Shown here: positions 1-11,822 of the stretch, in pieces
Layout of the letters: every line of letters starts with the position of its first letter
Position numbering within the stretch: the stretch's first letter is position 1
Source of the DNA: Rhizomys pruinosus
Lineage: Eukaryota; Chordata; Mammalia; Rodentia; Spalacidae
Reading direction: 5' to 3'
NCBI GenBank assembly: GCA_009823505.1
Contig: VZQC01005691.1
Location: 3,586,346 to 3,650,345, forward strand
DNA length: 64,000 bases
The notes under the pieces: model-generated
Seen by the model: the letters and a program-made list of their open reading frames with translations, nothing else
Told to the model about the DNA's origin: nothing
Database searches by the model: none
Made by a program: the position numbers and the translations under genes

Positions 1-559
1 AGAACTAAGCAGAGTTTATTGATATGGCACTAAAAATCTAATTTGTAGATGGAAGAACTGAGTAGCTAGACTTCTTCAAAATTAAAGGTTTTTTTTTAAT
101 ATTTAAATTTTTTTCATTTTTTAACAATAAGTAATAATTTATGAGTACAAGCATCCTTCATGTAAAATCAGTTTGCAAGCAGTTGTGCCAAAACCCACAC
201 AGCCCAAGGGTCCCACTATCCAGCTGTGGGGGGGGGCTTGTATGTTCAATCAAGTTGATCAAATAAGCATCCAGTCTATATTGCTATAGTTTCACCATTC
301 ACCCCAATCGCAGCCCTTACATTCTACCATGCCCCCTCTTCTGCAGATTGTTCCCTAGGCTTAGAAAAGGGACATAGGTGGACAAGAAGCAGAACAGTCT
401 ACTTTCTCTGGAGCTGTCGTTTTGGACTCTGGTCAATTCTGGTTGTTTCCTTTCATGGGCTGACAGTTTGTCCAGGAATAACCTTTCAGTCCTACTAATG
501 AAGAACAGACATTTAGATATATAGGTATTTAAACAGTACTAATTGTTATGGTAGGTTAT
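1..559. other. Single-copy AT-rich sequence, no gene seen
   Basis: No coding exon, RNA gene or known repeat could be recognised. The block is AT-rich with one run of nine G at 228-236. A following LTR starts at 560. Confidence 0.5.
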
Positions 560-914
560 TGTGGTGGTTTGAATGAGTGTCCCCCATAGGCTTTAAGTAT
601 TCAGACATTTTGTCTCCAGTTGGTGGCACTGTTTTTGGAGGTCTTAGAACATGTGGCCATTCTAGAGGAAGTATATAACTGGGGGCAGGCTTAGTGAGTT
701 TAATAAGCCTTGTGGTCTCCAGTTGCTCTCTGCTTCCTGTGCTCATTGCGAGATGTGAACCTCTGCATGCTGCTCCAGCTCCAGCCTCCATGCCTCCCAC
801 CACAATGGACTCTAATTCCCTGGTACCGCCAATCATAAGCTCAAATAAACTCTTCCTTTTATAAGTTCTTTGGTCATGGTGTTTTATCACAGCAACAGAA
901 AAGTGACTAATACA
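560..914 (+). mobile_element. MaLR-type (ERVL-MaLR/ORR1-like) LTR, 355 bp
   Basis: The element begins TGTGGTGGTTTGAATGAG and ends CTAATACA, so it has TG...CA ends. An AATAAA signal lies near 845 and is followed by the familiar 'ggtcatggtgttttatcacagcaacag' type end, described here only in part. Three more copies of the family occur in reverse at 7694, 21472 and 44218. The 5-mer gttat flanks both ends, but sequence that looks like the internal region follows directly, so this may be a 5' LTR rather than a solo LTR. The subfamily name is from memory. Confidence 0.75.
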
Positions 915-1190
915 GTTATTTGGTACCAGAGAGTGGGCTGTTGGCTGTGAAGAACCTGACCATGTGGATGTTTGGAGAAATGTGGAAGACTTTGGAACTT
1001 TGGGCTAGAAAAGCTGTTGACTACTGTAAGCAGAGCTTAAGGGGCCATTCTAGTAGAAGCCTGGAAGAAAGCATGGCTGCAAAAAAAAATGTAGTTCCAG
1101 AGGAAAATAAAGCCTTAGGCAGCAACTGGGATATTTTGATAAAGAGTCTGGGTCTTCCATCTTATGAACATGACATGATTCTCCTCTTAT
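915..1190 (+). mobile_element. Probable MaLR internal-region fragment
   Basis: Directly after the LTR comes sequence resembling MaLR internal DNA: it opens 'ttggtaccagagagtggg' and continues through 'gtggaagactttggaact' and 'gggccattctagtag'. No gag or pol reading frame is preserved. The 116-codon reading frame over it is not a known protein. Confidence 0.5.
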
Positions 1191-1409
1191 TTATATCTTT
1201 GATTTCTTTAATAAGTATACTGAAGTTTCAGCAAACAAATTCAGTTCATATTTGTTTGGTTCATATTTAAGTATTTAATCTATAGCATGAGGGGAAAGGG
1301 TAGTGGGTTTTGTTTGTGTGTATATGTAGTGTGTGTGTGTGGGCCCATGTATGTAGGTACACATGCACATGTATGTGTGTACGGGAGTGCCTTCTTCTAT
1401 CACACTTCA
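1191..1409. other. Short single-copy stretch with TG-rich tract
   Basis: A loose TG/TATG-rich tract lies at about 1313-1380. Nothing else is recognised. Confidence 0.4.
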
Positions 1410-1572
1410 CTTTATTTTTATTTTATTTTATTTTTTCAGACAAGGTCTCCTTGTAGCCCCAGCTGGCCTGGAACTTACTACACAGACCACACTAGCCTCG
1501 GTCTCACAGAGAGTGCCTACCTTCGCCTCCTGAGTGGTGAGACCAAGGATGTGTGCCACCATGCCTGGCCTC
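1410..1572 (-). mobile_element. B1 SINE, antisense
   Basis: Read on the plus strand, a T-rich tail is followed by the reverse complement of B1 (caaggtctccttgtagcccc ... gtgtgccaccatgcctggcc). The copy is diverged in its middle. It is 7SL-derived and non-coding. Confidence 0.8.
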
Positions 1573-2484
1573 CACCTTAGCTTCTGGGACCTGGTCTCCC
1601 AGTGGTCCTGCAGCTCACCAGTTCAGCGCTGCCAGCTGCCCAGCAGCCCTAAGGATTCTCCCATTTCCGTTGCCGTGATGTGCCTGTGCGACTCTCCTCA
1701 CGTGTGGGCTCATGATGACAGCGTTTTGTTCTTGACACTGGTGACTTGTGTCTCCTGTTGTTCTTGCTGGCTTTGATAGCTCATTTATTTATTTTCCAAG
1801 TCATCAGCTTTTGTTGTCATGATTGTCCCCACTGTTTTCAGTTTTAGGAGAGTGTACTCTTTATCAAATTCTTTTGCTTACTTGAAATTCATTTTGCTCA
1901 GATTTTCTCTAGTTTCTTGAGGCAAAACCTTGACTTGAGAGTTTCTCTTTTCCCTCTGCTCTGATGTGAGCACCAAGAGCTATGAGTTGGCCTCTCTGCT
2001 CTGCATAAGCTGCATCTGTTTTATTTTAATTTTGTGGTATGTGCTTTTTATCTGCTGAGACTTCTTGTATCCATGGATTACTTGAAAGTAGCTCAAGTAC
2101 CTGAAAGCTTCCTGCTGAATTTCTGCTTTCATTCCTTGACAGTCAGAGAACTCACTCTGGGTAACACTATTTTATATTGGTTGAGGGTTGATTTTGACAC
2201 AAGATATTATCTGTCTTGGTGAATAAGCCAGAGGTGCTTGAAAACAATGTTGTGTTGCTATTTCTGTGGAATATTCTACACTTTCCTATTGGTTAACAGT
2301 GTCACTTGGCTCTTCTATTTCTTTGCTAATTTTGAATCTCACATAAAAATTATTTCCTAATTTTGTTTTCCTATATCTTCTCTGCTTCTTCTACTTGTGT
2401 TTCTTTCTGTATGCTTCTTGACCATTTCTAAGGATTTTATCTTTATAGATTTATGGTATATATGGTGTTACCTCACTATATATT
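1573..2484. other. Single-copy or very old repeat sequence, no gene seen
   Basis: AT-rich and T-rich on the plus strand. Short reading frames at 1534-1776 and 2034-2222 match nothing I recognise. Ancient LINE sequence is possible. Confidence 0.4.
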
Positions 2485-3880
2485 TTCTTTTTAAGATTTA
2501 TTTATTTAACTGAATTTTAATGTATCTCATACAGACTGTCCCAATCCATCTATCTCTCCATCCCCACTGGGACCCTCCCATAGTCCCCCACTGGAGTTCA
2601 TCCATTCTCTCATTTGTGTTAAGGCTCATAGTTTGTTATTGTCCCCAGATGTTCAACAGTATAAGTTCTACTGAGGTCTAGTCACCCTATCTAGAGTCCC
2701 TCCTTTTAAGATGATGAGCTCCTCCATGCCCAGCAGTAATCAGCTAAGATTGGGGTCTGCTGCCCATTTCCCCAGTTTCATGCTGGGCTTTCATCTGCAT
2801 GAGTTTGCATGGGTCTTGTGCATGCTGACATCATTGCTGTAGGTTCATATGTGCACGTTCCCAGGAGCTTGTAGGACTCCATTTCCATATGGTCATACGC
2901 CTCTTCCCTGGTTGTTATAATCTTCCATTCTCTCTTCCACAGCAGTCTTTGAGCCCTGGGTGAATGAAGCTTAATACAGGAGTCTTCTCCAAGGACCCAT
3001 TCCTAATCTCCATGCCTTGTCCATTTGTGACCTTTTGTTGCATTAGAGATGAGAAATTCATTCATGTCTTCTTTACCTCTTGCTCTATGTTGCTTGAACT
3101 TTGAGGTGTAGATGTTGCATTGTAGATATGCCATTTACACTTGGGCAATTCACAAACAATGTTTCATCAGTTGTGAAACTCTGTGATAGTGCAAAAGAAG
3201 GTTTTTTGGTGAGTGGTGACAGGGATACTTGACTCTAAATATAAGGACACCTATTTTTCACATAGTTAGAAATTATATTAGTCTGGAGATGTGACAGCTT
3301 TGGGGTTTTCTTTAAGACCTATGACCTCTCCATCCATGTGTATTTGGCTGTGTTTACAGGAGCACACATGAGTTTCTTCTCATTGAGTGTGCTTTAAGTC
3401 CAATTCAGTAGCTGTTGATTAACATCCCCAAGGTGAAAGTGCCACTACTGCACCAATGTGGAGGGCTGTGCCAGTCACTTAGTGGAGATTTGGTCCTGAA
3501 GCTGGTGTTGGGCCCTTGTTTGATGCTCTCCCTTAGCAGGTTTCATAGTGCTTTCCAAGGCTACAAGAGCGAGCCTTCATGGGAAGTGGCTTCCTGGTCA
3601 GTTCCAGCTCCATTGTTCTAAATCTAGTCTCCAAAATGTATCCTGTGTAAGCAATAGGGTCTTATCTTCAATTTCTGGGAGGCAACCCTTCAATTAATGG
3701 TTGTGGCAATAACCTGTGAAATTTGAGAGTCTCTTGGGCTACCCTGGCCAAGAACTCCTGTCTGGCAATGCTCTTTTTATGTAGTTAGCCTTCAGCTATA
3801 CACATGGGCTCATGCATGTGTCATTTGTCATCAGATTGCTAGACTAATATGATTCCCTCTGGTTTTTTACACTAAGAAGA

Positions 3881-3883
<3 letters not shown>
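2485..3883 (-). mobile_element. LINE-like repeat, antisense (3' end at left)
   Basis: A T-rich left edge suggests a poly(A) tail in reverse. The sequence then runs through phrases shared with three other blocks in this window (26481, 40435, 60183): 'catgggtcttgtgcatg', 'cttacaatctt'-type and 'gctttaagtccaatt'. The four-way sharing shows an interspersed repeat. I assign it to L1 non-coding 3' sequence, but an ERV internal region cannot be excluded. Confidence 0.55.

Positions 3884-3927
<44 letters not shown>
3884..3927. repeat. (CT)n microsatellite, 22 units
   Basis: An uninterrupted CT run of 44 bp at the end of the LINE-like block. Confidence 0.97.
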
Positions 3928-3929
<2 letters not shown>

Positions 3930-4220
3930 CTTCCCTCCCTGTCTAATCCTCCCTCCATTCCTTCCCCCATTTAAAGTGTTCCCATTTCCCCCATTCCTCC
4001 CTTGATATTACTAGTCTCCAACCATCCTGCCTCTCTTGAGCTCCTTCTTCCCCTTTATCTCTAAATTTTCTTGTATAGCTCTCCCTTCTCCCTAACATTT
4101 AAATAGCCCCATCTTACCCATTTCTCCCCTAGTAACACCTGTCTTTCCATCTTCTCTCAGGCTCCTTCTTTCCCTTTACCTCCATGGTTTCTTTTCATTT
4201 TCCCAGTTCTTGCAGTTACA
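3928..4220. repeat. Pyrimidine-rich low-complexity tract
   Basis: Long C/T-rich stretch with CCTCCCT- and TTCCC-type words. It probably belongs to the same LINE-derived block as its left neighbour. Confidence 0.6.
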
Positions 4221-5184
4221 TTAGAAAACACTCACATTTGAGGATTTGGTGCTGGATCTACTTCATTTATTAGCAAATTTCATATTTCTTTGCTGATGAG
4301 TGGAATTGTTGTTGTTCCTTCCAATTTGCATCACTCCAAAACGTGCATATATGCATGCAACATATACCATCTTCAGATTATGATTTTTTTTCTTATTAGG
4401 CTGAAAGATGTCATGTTTTCCTTAAGGAAGTGTTTGAAGGCTCCTCCTTGGCAAGCCCAAACAACCATCAGTCCTGCCCTTGTGCTCCACCCTGGGCTCA
4501 CCAAATGAGGTCCAGTAAGCACCGTGTCCTGTCTTGATCTTCCTGTACTGGTCTCCATACAGTACAGGAAGTCTGGGAAGTCCAAGTGTGGCAGTCTATA
4601 CTCTGAAGAGGCTGAAACCCCAGCAGTTGCTCAGTCCACAAGCTGGATGTCTCAGCAGTCTCCATCTGGCACTGAAGGTTTGGAGGATTCTTGGAGAGAC
4701 ATGAGTCTTCAGTCCATATTGGAAGGTTGAAATCTATGTCTCATGTCTTTGAGGGATGGCAAAAGCAGTGGCAGCCACAAGGTAGCTGCACTTGCCAGTA
4801 AGAAAGAATTGAAGATAGGTGAAAACAACAGTGCTTTTTTTTTTTTTTAAACTTTTTGTCTTTTTACTAAGACCTCAAGTTTTATACCTGAAGTACAATT
4901 TCTCAGGCCTTACTAATTATTTATTTCTGGGTATACTTTCCTTTTGGATGTTTAAGGCCATGCAGTTAGCCCAGATTAACCAAGGTTTTTGTTTTCTCAA
5001 GGTCAGTTGAGGATCTGGTCCTCAGGTTTTGGTGGAAGGGAGCCCCTGGCTTTTCATGTACCAGTTCCATCCACTGGAGGACAAGGTCAGGGCTTGCTAG
5101 ACCAGGCTTCCCTTTTTGAAGCATGAGCAGACTTTCCTCTTTATAGACTGGACATTGGCTGAAGTCCCATTAGTGACTCTCCAA
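4221..5184. other. Unassigned old-repeat or single-copy region
   Basis: Parts of it, such as 'tttgaggatttggtgctgga' at about 4238 and the stretch at 4675-4730, feel like old rodent interspersed repeats, but I cannot name them. A T-run lies at 4837-4848. Overlapping reading frames at 4290-4730 on both strands look like chance. Confidence 0.35.
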
Positions 5185-5287
5185 GACCTGGAGCTAAAGA
5201 CTGTTCTCAGCCACCATGTGGGTGCTGGGGATCGAACCCAGGTCCTCTGCAAGAGCACTCTTAACCACTAGGCCATCTCTCCAGCCC
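5185..5287 (-). mobile_element. B2/B3 SINE fragment, antisense
   Basis: The tRNA-derived head of a B2/B3 SINE in reverse (gtgggtgctggggatcgaac ... aggccatctctccagccc). The tail half is missing. Confidence 0.85.
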
Positions 5288-6595
5288 TCAAGCACTATAT
5301 TTAAAAAACTGAGTGGAGATAGTGGGTAGCCCTCCTGGGTTCTTGATTTTAAGGGGAATGCTTCCAATTTTTCTCCATTCAGAATGATGTTGTCCTTTTC
5401 ACTTAATTCTAGGAATACTTTTATTTCTTAATTGCTGATTTGATCCAGGGGTGTACTGTTTAATCTCCATGAGTTTTGTAGGTATTGCACTTTGGTTTTA
5501 TGGAATGCGTGCAATTATTTAAATTTAAATTTTTTGTATATTTGAAGGTTTGTTTTGTGCCCAGTATGTGGTCAGTTTTGGTTCTTTCAGCCTATTCATG
5601 TCATGGAAGATTTTTCTTTCTTCTTCAACTTTAATAGAACTTTTTGCTGGGTAAAGTATTCTAGGGTGACATCTATGGTCATTTAGATCCAGTAATACTT
5701 TGGTCCAGGCTCTTGTGGCTTTCATAGTTTACACTGAAAAGTCAGCTGTAATTCTGATGGGTTTCCCTTTATATGTGACTTGTTTTTCTTTTGCAGCTTT
5801 CAGTACTCTCTCTCTCTGTTCTGGACATTTAGTGTTTTTACTATGATATTCTGTGGGGAGTTTCTTTTTTGGTCTTGTCTATGCTTCTTATATTTGTTTG
5901 GGCATGGTTTTCCTTAATTTGAGGGAATTTTCTTCTACAATCCTGTTGAAGATCTTGTCATTATTATTATCTCAAGATTCTTCTCCTTCCTCTATGCCCA
6001 TGATGTATGAATTTTGTTCTTTCATGGTGTCCTACATTTTTTGCATATTTCATTCCTATTTTTTTCCTAAATTTTCATAGTCTTTGTTTGAGCGGTCCAT
6101 TTCTTCAACTTTATTGTCCAGTTTTGATAGTCCTTTTCATGCATTTTATTGGTGAGACTTTTTCCTATCATTTCAAATTGGCTTATTGAGTTCCTTCTTC
6201 ACTTCAGCCTGAGTTTTCTTTAATATTTCTATCTTTTTTGTGTGTGAATTCAGTCAGAAGCTTATTCTTATCTTCTTTTAGTTCTTTGATTTGCCTATTT
6301 GTGTGTTCCTTCAATTCTTTGAATTCTTTTATGATATTTATGATTTTTCTTTTAAATTCTGTGTCCTGGGTTATCCCTAGGGATTTTCATTGTCAAACTC
6401 TTCTATAGACTTGGTGGTATTTGATGGGGCATACTATTTATATTTTTCATGTTACTTTTTTCTCTTGTTATTTTGGCTTTTGTTGTTTATGATTCTGGTT
6501 TGAGACTTAAGCCTTCCTTTGTTGAGTTAAAGTCTGATTATGTTTATTTATTTTATGTGTCTTGGCTGTTTTCTTATTGGGTTTTGTTGGTCTAG
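5288..6595 (-). mobile_element. L1-like block, antisense (ORF1-region type)
   Basis: A long T-rich stretch with the texture of reversed L1 coding sequence (for example 'ttctttgatttgcctatttg' at about 6283). No open reading frame longer than about 66 codons survives on the minus strand. Together with the next feature it suggests a minus-oriented L1 whose 5' end lies to the right. Confidence 0.5.
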
Positions 6596-7261
6596 GGTTC
6601 AAGTTCTCTCTTTTGATATGATGGGACCAGATGGCTCTAGTCCACCTACTCAGGAATTCCTGGAGAGTCTCGAGTCATGGGCTAATTAGATACTCTCAAT
6701 CTTCCTCATAAGGTCTGGCCACTATTAGCCAGCAGGTACAGTACAATTTAGGAAGCTTGCTAGGCAGAGGCTAGATTCAGGTGTTCTCAGGCAGTCTGAA
6801 AAGGTCCAAGTCGTTACTAAAGGCAGAGAAGACTAGCCCTGCAGTGGGATGGGCATGGCATGATTTGGAAAGCTCAAAGAGGTTATTACAAAGATCTGGG
6901 ATGCTAAGAAAAGTGCTCAAGACCAGAAGGAGAACAGGATGTGTGCTTGGGGGAATTAGATTTGCTCAGGCTGTAGGGGAGTCAAGGCACAGTGGCTGGG
7001 ATCAGAGTTAAGAGAGACAAAGCCTGGTCTCAGAAATTCAAGGCAAGATGGTAGAGGGAGAGCCAGGATAGAAGGCTGGTCTCAGGAGTCCAAAGGCAAA
7101 ATGGGGTTGGAGATTGCTTGCGAAGGGTCTTTCTACTAAAACTGAGCTACTCTGAGTACAGGGGATCAGGATGCAATGGGTGGTTCTGGACTAGGAGAGT
7201 AGTCTAGAGATCTGGGTGCTATGGAAAAAAGCAGGCCTGTGCCCAAAGCTAGAAGGGGAAC
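6596..7261 (-). mobile_element. Possible L1 5'-UTR-type sequence, antisense
   Basis: GC-richer, purine-rich sequence follows the T-rich block, with loosely repeated phrases such as 'ggtctcagaaattcaagg' and 'ggtctcaggagtccaaagg'. The position fits the 5' end of the antisense L1 to its left. This is an inference from order and texture only. Confidence 0.35.
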
Positions 7262-7424
7262 ATTATTTTGTGTGTATGAATGTTATGCCTGCATGTATGT
7301 AAGTGCAACCATGTTGTGCAACGGCCCTGGAGACCAGAAGAGGGTGTTGAATCACCTGGAACTGGAGGTATAGATGGCTGTTAGCCACCATGTAGTTCTT
7401 AACTGTTGAACCATCTCTCCAGCC
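7262..7424 (-). mobile_element. B3-type SINE, antisense
   Basis: The reversed B3 body (agaccagaagagggtgttga, cacctggaactggaggta) ends in gaaccatctctccagcccc. It is diverged and abuts a second copy. Confidence 0.85.
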
Positions 7425-7642
7425 CCTGATTTATTTATTTTTTTATGTGTATGAGTGTTTTACCAACCTGTATATAGGTGTACCATGTGCATTCAATGCC
7501 CAAGGCCAGAAGAAGACATCAGATGCCCTGGAACTGGAGTTATTGATAGTTGTTAGCTGCCATGTGGGTGCTAGGAACCCAACCTTGATTCTCTGCAAGA
7601 GCAGCCAATGCTCTTAACCGCTGAGTCATTTCTCCAGTCTCA
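7425..7642 (-). mobile_element. B3-type SINE, antisense
   Basis: A second reversed B3 directly joined to the previous one. A T-rich tail at left is followed by the characteristic 'ccctggaactggagttattg' and 'tgccatgtgggtgctagga', with the head at about 7600-7642. Confidence 0.85.
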
Positions 7643-7693
7643 CTGTATTTTTCTTATAGATGCATATGCCATTCAAACATGAATGATCACCAC

Positions 7694-8049
7694 TGTATTA
7701 GTCACTTTTCTGTTGCTGTGACAAAGCACCATGACCAAGGAACTTATAAAAGGAAGAGTTCATTTGAGCTTACGATTAACATTTCCAGGGAATTAGAGTC
7801 CATTGTGGTGGGAGGCGTGGCGGCTGGAGACTGGAGCAGCAGGCCGAGGGTCACATCTCGCAAAGAGCACAGGAAGCAGAGAGAGCAACTGTAGACCACG
7901 AGGCTTGTTAAACTCACTAAGCCTGCCCCCAGTGACACACTTCCTCCAGCACGGCCACACCTTCTAAAACCTCCAAAAACAGTGCCACCAACTGGAGACA
8001 AACATCTGAATACCTAGAGCATATGGGGACACTCATTCAAACCACCACA
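7694..8049 (-). mobile_element. MaLR-type LTR, antisense, 356 bp
   Basis: The reverse of the 560-914 element: it starts TGTATTAGTCACTTTTCTGT and ends AAACCACCACA. It is full length. No clear target duplication is visible. Reading frames across it on both strands are artefacts of the repeat. Confidence 0.8.
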
Positions 8050-8490
8050 ACCGCTCACAGTTCTTTTGACTCCTGTCCCTGTCTCAGTGTCATTTCCTTT
8101 CCTTGATGGCAGTATCTTTTGCACAGTGGATGTGGGTTCACTTGCTTCGTGCCCATGGTACATGGCTGCTCTGGCTATCGTGGCCTTTTGGATTGCAATG
8201 CTCCAAGGTCCTTTCATTATTTTCCATTTGTAAACATTTCCTTTAGTAAGTCTGTAATGATTGTGCTGCCCAAGCAAATTCTGAGATGCTTTTACTCACT
8301 CTTGCTTTCTGAGGAATCTGTTTCCCTGATAGAGACCCAGGGCTGGCATTTTCTCCTTCCAGGAGAGACACTGGGTGCCAGTTCTTTCTGGTCAGATTCT
8401 TGCATCCATAAATGTGTCTTTTATCCAATTTGGGAACATTTCAGCCATTATTTCCTCAAGTAATCTTTCTGTTTATTTGTTTCTTATTTT
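8050..8490. other. Old repeat or single-copy region, no gene seen
   Basis: The stretch around 8420-8460 resembles an old antisense LINE/ERV-derived repeat that I cannot name. The 114-codon reading frame at 8119-8463 is not recognised as a protein. Confidence 0.35.
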
Positions 8491-8657
8491 GTTTTTGACA
8501 CAGGATCTTCCTGTAGCCCCAGGAAGTCAGGGCTATAGACATTGTTTCTGGCCTATAGCTCATTCTGTAGACAGGCTGGCCTTGATCTCACAGAGATCTA
8601 CCTCTCTCTGCCTCCTAAGTGCTGGGATTAAAGGCATGTGCCACCACACCCAGACCT
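8491..8657 (-). mobile_element. B1 SINE, antisense, with internal insertion
   Basis: The reverse B1 is recognisable from 'gacacaggatcttcctgtag' to 'gtgccaccacacccagacc'. About 35 extra bases sit between the left and middle parts (near 8520-8557). Confidence 0.8.
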
Positions 8658-8861
8658 TTTGATTCTCTTTCTTATCTCCTTCTGGAACTCCAGTGAGGTT
8701 GATGCTGAATCTGCTGTTCAGCAGTCTCCTGAGGCTCTGTTAATATTTTTCCCTTGTTGAGACGGAGTGAGTCAAGAGGACCCATAAGTACACTCTCATC
8801 CTTACTGTCTATACCAGTCACTATTGTTCAGCCATCCAGTAAGTTAGCATTCTGTGATATA

Positions 8862-9110
8862 TTTTTTTTAATTTTTATTAATTTTTATTTCTGTATGTGT
8901 ATGAATGTACTGTCTGCATGCAAGTTTGTGCACCCATGTCATGCAATGCTGCGGAGGTCAGAAGAGGTTGTCGGATTCCTCTGGAACTGGAGTTCTCCTG
9001 GAACTGGAGTTTCAGACGGTTCTCGGCCACTATGTGGGTGCTGGGGATCGAACCCGGGTCCTCTGTAAGAGCGGTCGGCACTCTTAACTGCTAGGCCATC
9101 TCTCCAGCCC
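8862..9110 (-). mobile_element. Young B2/B3-type SINE with 17-bp duplication, antisense
   Basis: T-rich tail at left, then the body with the unit aactggagttctcctgg at 8985-9001 followed at once by a second aactggagtt. The head ends ctaggccatctctccagccc at 9110. It is one of five copies sharing this duplication (see 20433, 28083, 31224, 39311). The 60-104 codon reading frames here are SINE artefacts. Confidence 0.9.
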
Positions 9111-10475
9111 ATTTTTCTCCCAGATGAAAAGTGCCAGCACCTGCATTGACAACATCACTCTAGAAATCCACACTTGGGGAATGTCTGTAGTAAGACCACA
9201 CATGCAAACCAAGGCCCAACTCTGAGAGTTGGGGGGCACTTGAGAAAGCATAGATAAAATGTGTAAAACCTTGAGTAGTCTTAAGGGGTTTGACATTTAA
9301 ACTGGGAGCAATAAAAGCAATCTCTGTAGTACTGTACGGACAAGGGAGAAGGCTTAGCTCTGACTAGAAATGCCTCCTTGTATTTCATTTCTGTGTCTGG
9401 GAGCTGAGGGCAGGACCCCAGGTGGGGAAGAGTAGAACACTCCATGAAGCAGCTGATTGTAGGTGAATATCCAGGGCTTTGCATGGTCCGGGGTCCTGGT
9501 GGGGCAGGGAGGCAAAGTGGGGGCACTGACCGTCCTGTCTTGGGTGACTAGGCACAAGCAGCCAGGAGAGGAGGACCAGGAGAGGCATGGTTTGCAGTGT
9601 GCACAGGCAGCGAGAGGAAGGGAGTGGGGAATGGCTTAGCAGTGTGTAAGGGATGCAGGAAACTCCAACTGTGAATCTCTGGGACAAGCTGGTGGGGTGG
9701 GCAGATTGGTTGGTCAAAAGTCTATGAAGGTAAAGGAGGTAAACATTTTGACAGACAGTGGGATCAGTCAGATGTGCACACATAAAATGGGAGGATCTGG
9801 AGTTGATTGAAGGAAGCAATGTGTAGATTGGAGGGGGAGGAAGAGCAAGGGAGGGGCGTGGAGCCCAGACAGAGTCGACTGCTGAGTCGTGGGCAGCTGA
9901 AACGGTATCCATCTGAGCCCTGACAAGTGGTTTCAAGACCCTAGGAGGCAGAGTGACTGCCTACAGCTTGCTGAAAGCCAATCTGCAGGCGGGGCCTAGG
10001 ACTGGAGGGAGGTACACGACCCTGAAGGCTGGGGCTGTGGGTGATCGAGGCTCTTCAGGAGGTCAAGATACAGACACTTCCACTTGGAACTTCAGAAGAA
10101 TTGATTTTTGCAAGGGGTCAGAACTGTGTTGGAAAGAGATTCACAGCCAGACTCTGTATCTGCTTGTCTGTCTGCTGGGAAATCCAAGTGTTTGCATAGA
10201 GCTCTCCCGTATCTGGCTGTGTTTGTTGTGTTTATTTGACAGTGACAGGGTAGGGAGGCAGAGAAGATGGATTGATTGGAAGGCATTCGGTGAGGGATGA
10301 AGAATATTTATAAGGCTTGGTAAGAGTTGTATATCTCAGGTCTTGGACCCAAATGGTTCAAGAGTATGATTTCATAGCCAGTGGCACAATTCCATAGACA
10401 TTTCAAGGTCCTAGGAGGATGACTGACAAAATGTCTCTCACGAAATGGCAATGCAAAGTCTCAAGAAACAAAAGA
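9111..10475. other. Single-copy region, no gene supported
   Basis: No recognised repeat. The minus-strand reading frame of 183 codons at 9385-9936 is proline/serine/leucine-rich with no family hallmark, so I do not call it a gene. Confidence 0.5.
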
Positions 10476-10482
10476 TCTCTCT

Positions 10483-10519
<37 letters not shown>

Positions 10520-10547
10520 ACACACTCACCACACACACACTCATACA

Positions 10548-10624
<77 letters not shown>
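10476..10624. repeat. Compound (TC)n(CA)n(TC)n(CA)n microsatellite
   Basis: TC, then CA, then TC, then CA tracts in succession: 10476-10504, 10505-10550, 10551-10595 and 10596-10624. Reading frames of 71-99 codons over it are spurious. Confidence 0.95.
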
Positions 10625-10627
<3 letters not shown>

Positions 10628-11447
10628 CTGTTGAGTGTTTCATTGTCTCAGAACATGGTGCTTTTCTCAGTGGTCTCACTAATAGCTGGAAGGATACACA
10701 CTGATTTTGGAAATTCAGTACCACTCCCTGGAACTGACGTATAGGATCTGATGTAGCTCCTTCCCTCTGCCCCTAAATAGTGTTCTCTCACAAAACAAGG
10801 AGAAGAGGTTTCATACAGTGGTAGAGGACTTTCCATATCTATGAAAAATAGAAAACTTTTTTTTTCACATCAACACTCAGTAACATACCCTTCTATCTTC
10901 TGACAATAATGCAGTTTGTTGTTGAAGGGTGGTTTGGTCACTGTATGCCATATAATATCCATAACAACTTAAAATCACAAGAGCATAGAAATGCAGTCTC
11001 TGCTGATGGCAAAGAAGATACAAAAAACTGACACTGAACTTCATCAGAAGTGACATGTGACATGCCAGAAGCACAGCTGTACCACCAGTCCACGTCTTTC
11101 TTCAATGTGTGTCCCATCCTTGGGCTTCCATATAGGAGAGCAGCCAAACAGACATAGTCCGGGATGACTTCCTGGGATGGCTTCCTATCACACTGGGTTC
11201 TGGAAATAGGGGCTGTGAGGTAGGAGACCAGATAGAAGGGAAAACATTGACACCAGATTCCTAATTTCACTTATTAGAACTCAGGACTGGACACATCTGC
11301 ATGTATAATCATATGCTTAGACTGAAAAGTGATCTTCAAATGACATGGTTGTTAGTATTTTTCTTGACCTTCTTACAACGATACAGGTTTAGACACAAAC
11401 ATGGACCTGCAGATTACAGAATCAGCACAACAGAGGCTGCCCAGGTG
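10625..11447. other. Single-copy region, no gene seen
   Basis: No repeat recognised. A minus-strand frame of 110 codons at 10938-11270 has no family hallmark. Confidence 0.45.
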
Positions 11448-11822
11448 CTTGTCATTGCTGTGATAAAATACTGACCAAAACCAATTTGGGGGAAAATGTT
11501 TTATTTTATCTTACATCTCCCAGGTCACAGTTCATCCCTGAGGGAAGTCAGGGCAGGAACTCAAGCCAGGAACCCGGAGGTAGGAGCTGAAGCACAGAAC
11601 AAGGAGGAACACTTCTTATTGGCTTGCTCTTCCAGCCTGTGCTCAGCCTGCTTTCTTATATAGTATATGATCACCTGCCCAGGGATGGTGCCACTCACAG
11701 TGGGCTGGGCCCTCCCACATCACTCAGCAATCAAGAAATGCCCCACAGACACTCGCCACAGTCCAGTCCAGTGGAGGAAATTCCTCACTTAGGATTCCCT
11801 CTATCCAGGTATTCAAGTTGAC
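11448..11822 (-). mobile_element. Rodent interspersed repeat (LTR- or hAT-like), antisense
   Basis: A copy of a common rodent repeat running from 'cattgctgtgataaaatact' through 'caggtcacagttcatccctg', 'gggatggtgccactcacagt' and 'gggctgggccctcccacat' to 'ttcaagttgacag'. A second copy lies at 60541-60955. I cannot decide between an LTR and a non-autonomous DNA transposon. Confidence 0.7.

Noticed and set aside
555..919. gttat on both sides of the LTR as proof of a solo LTR
   Set aside because: Internal-type sequence follows the right-hand end, so the 5-bp match may be chance.
9385..9936. 183-codon minus-strand frame
   Set aside because: Longest frame outside repeats, but composition is generic for GC-rich antisense DNA, with no domain, signal or exon boundary that I can defend.
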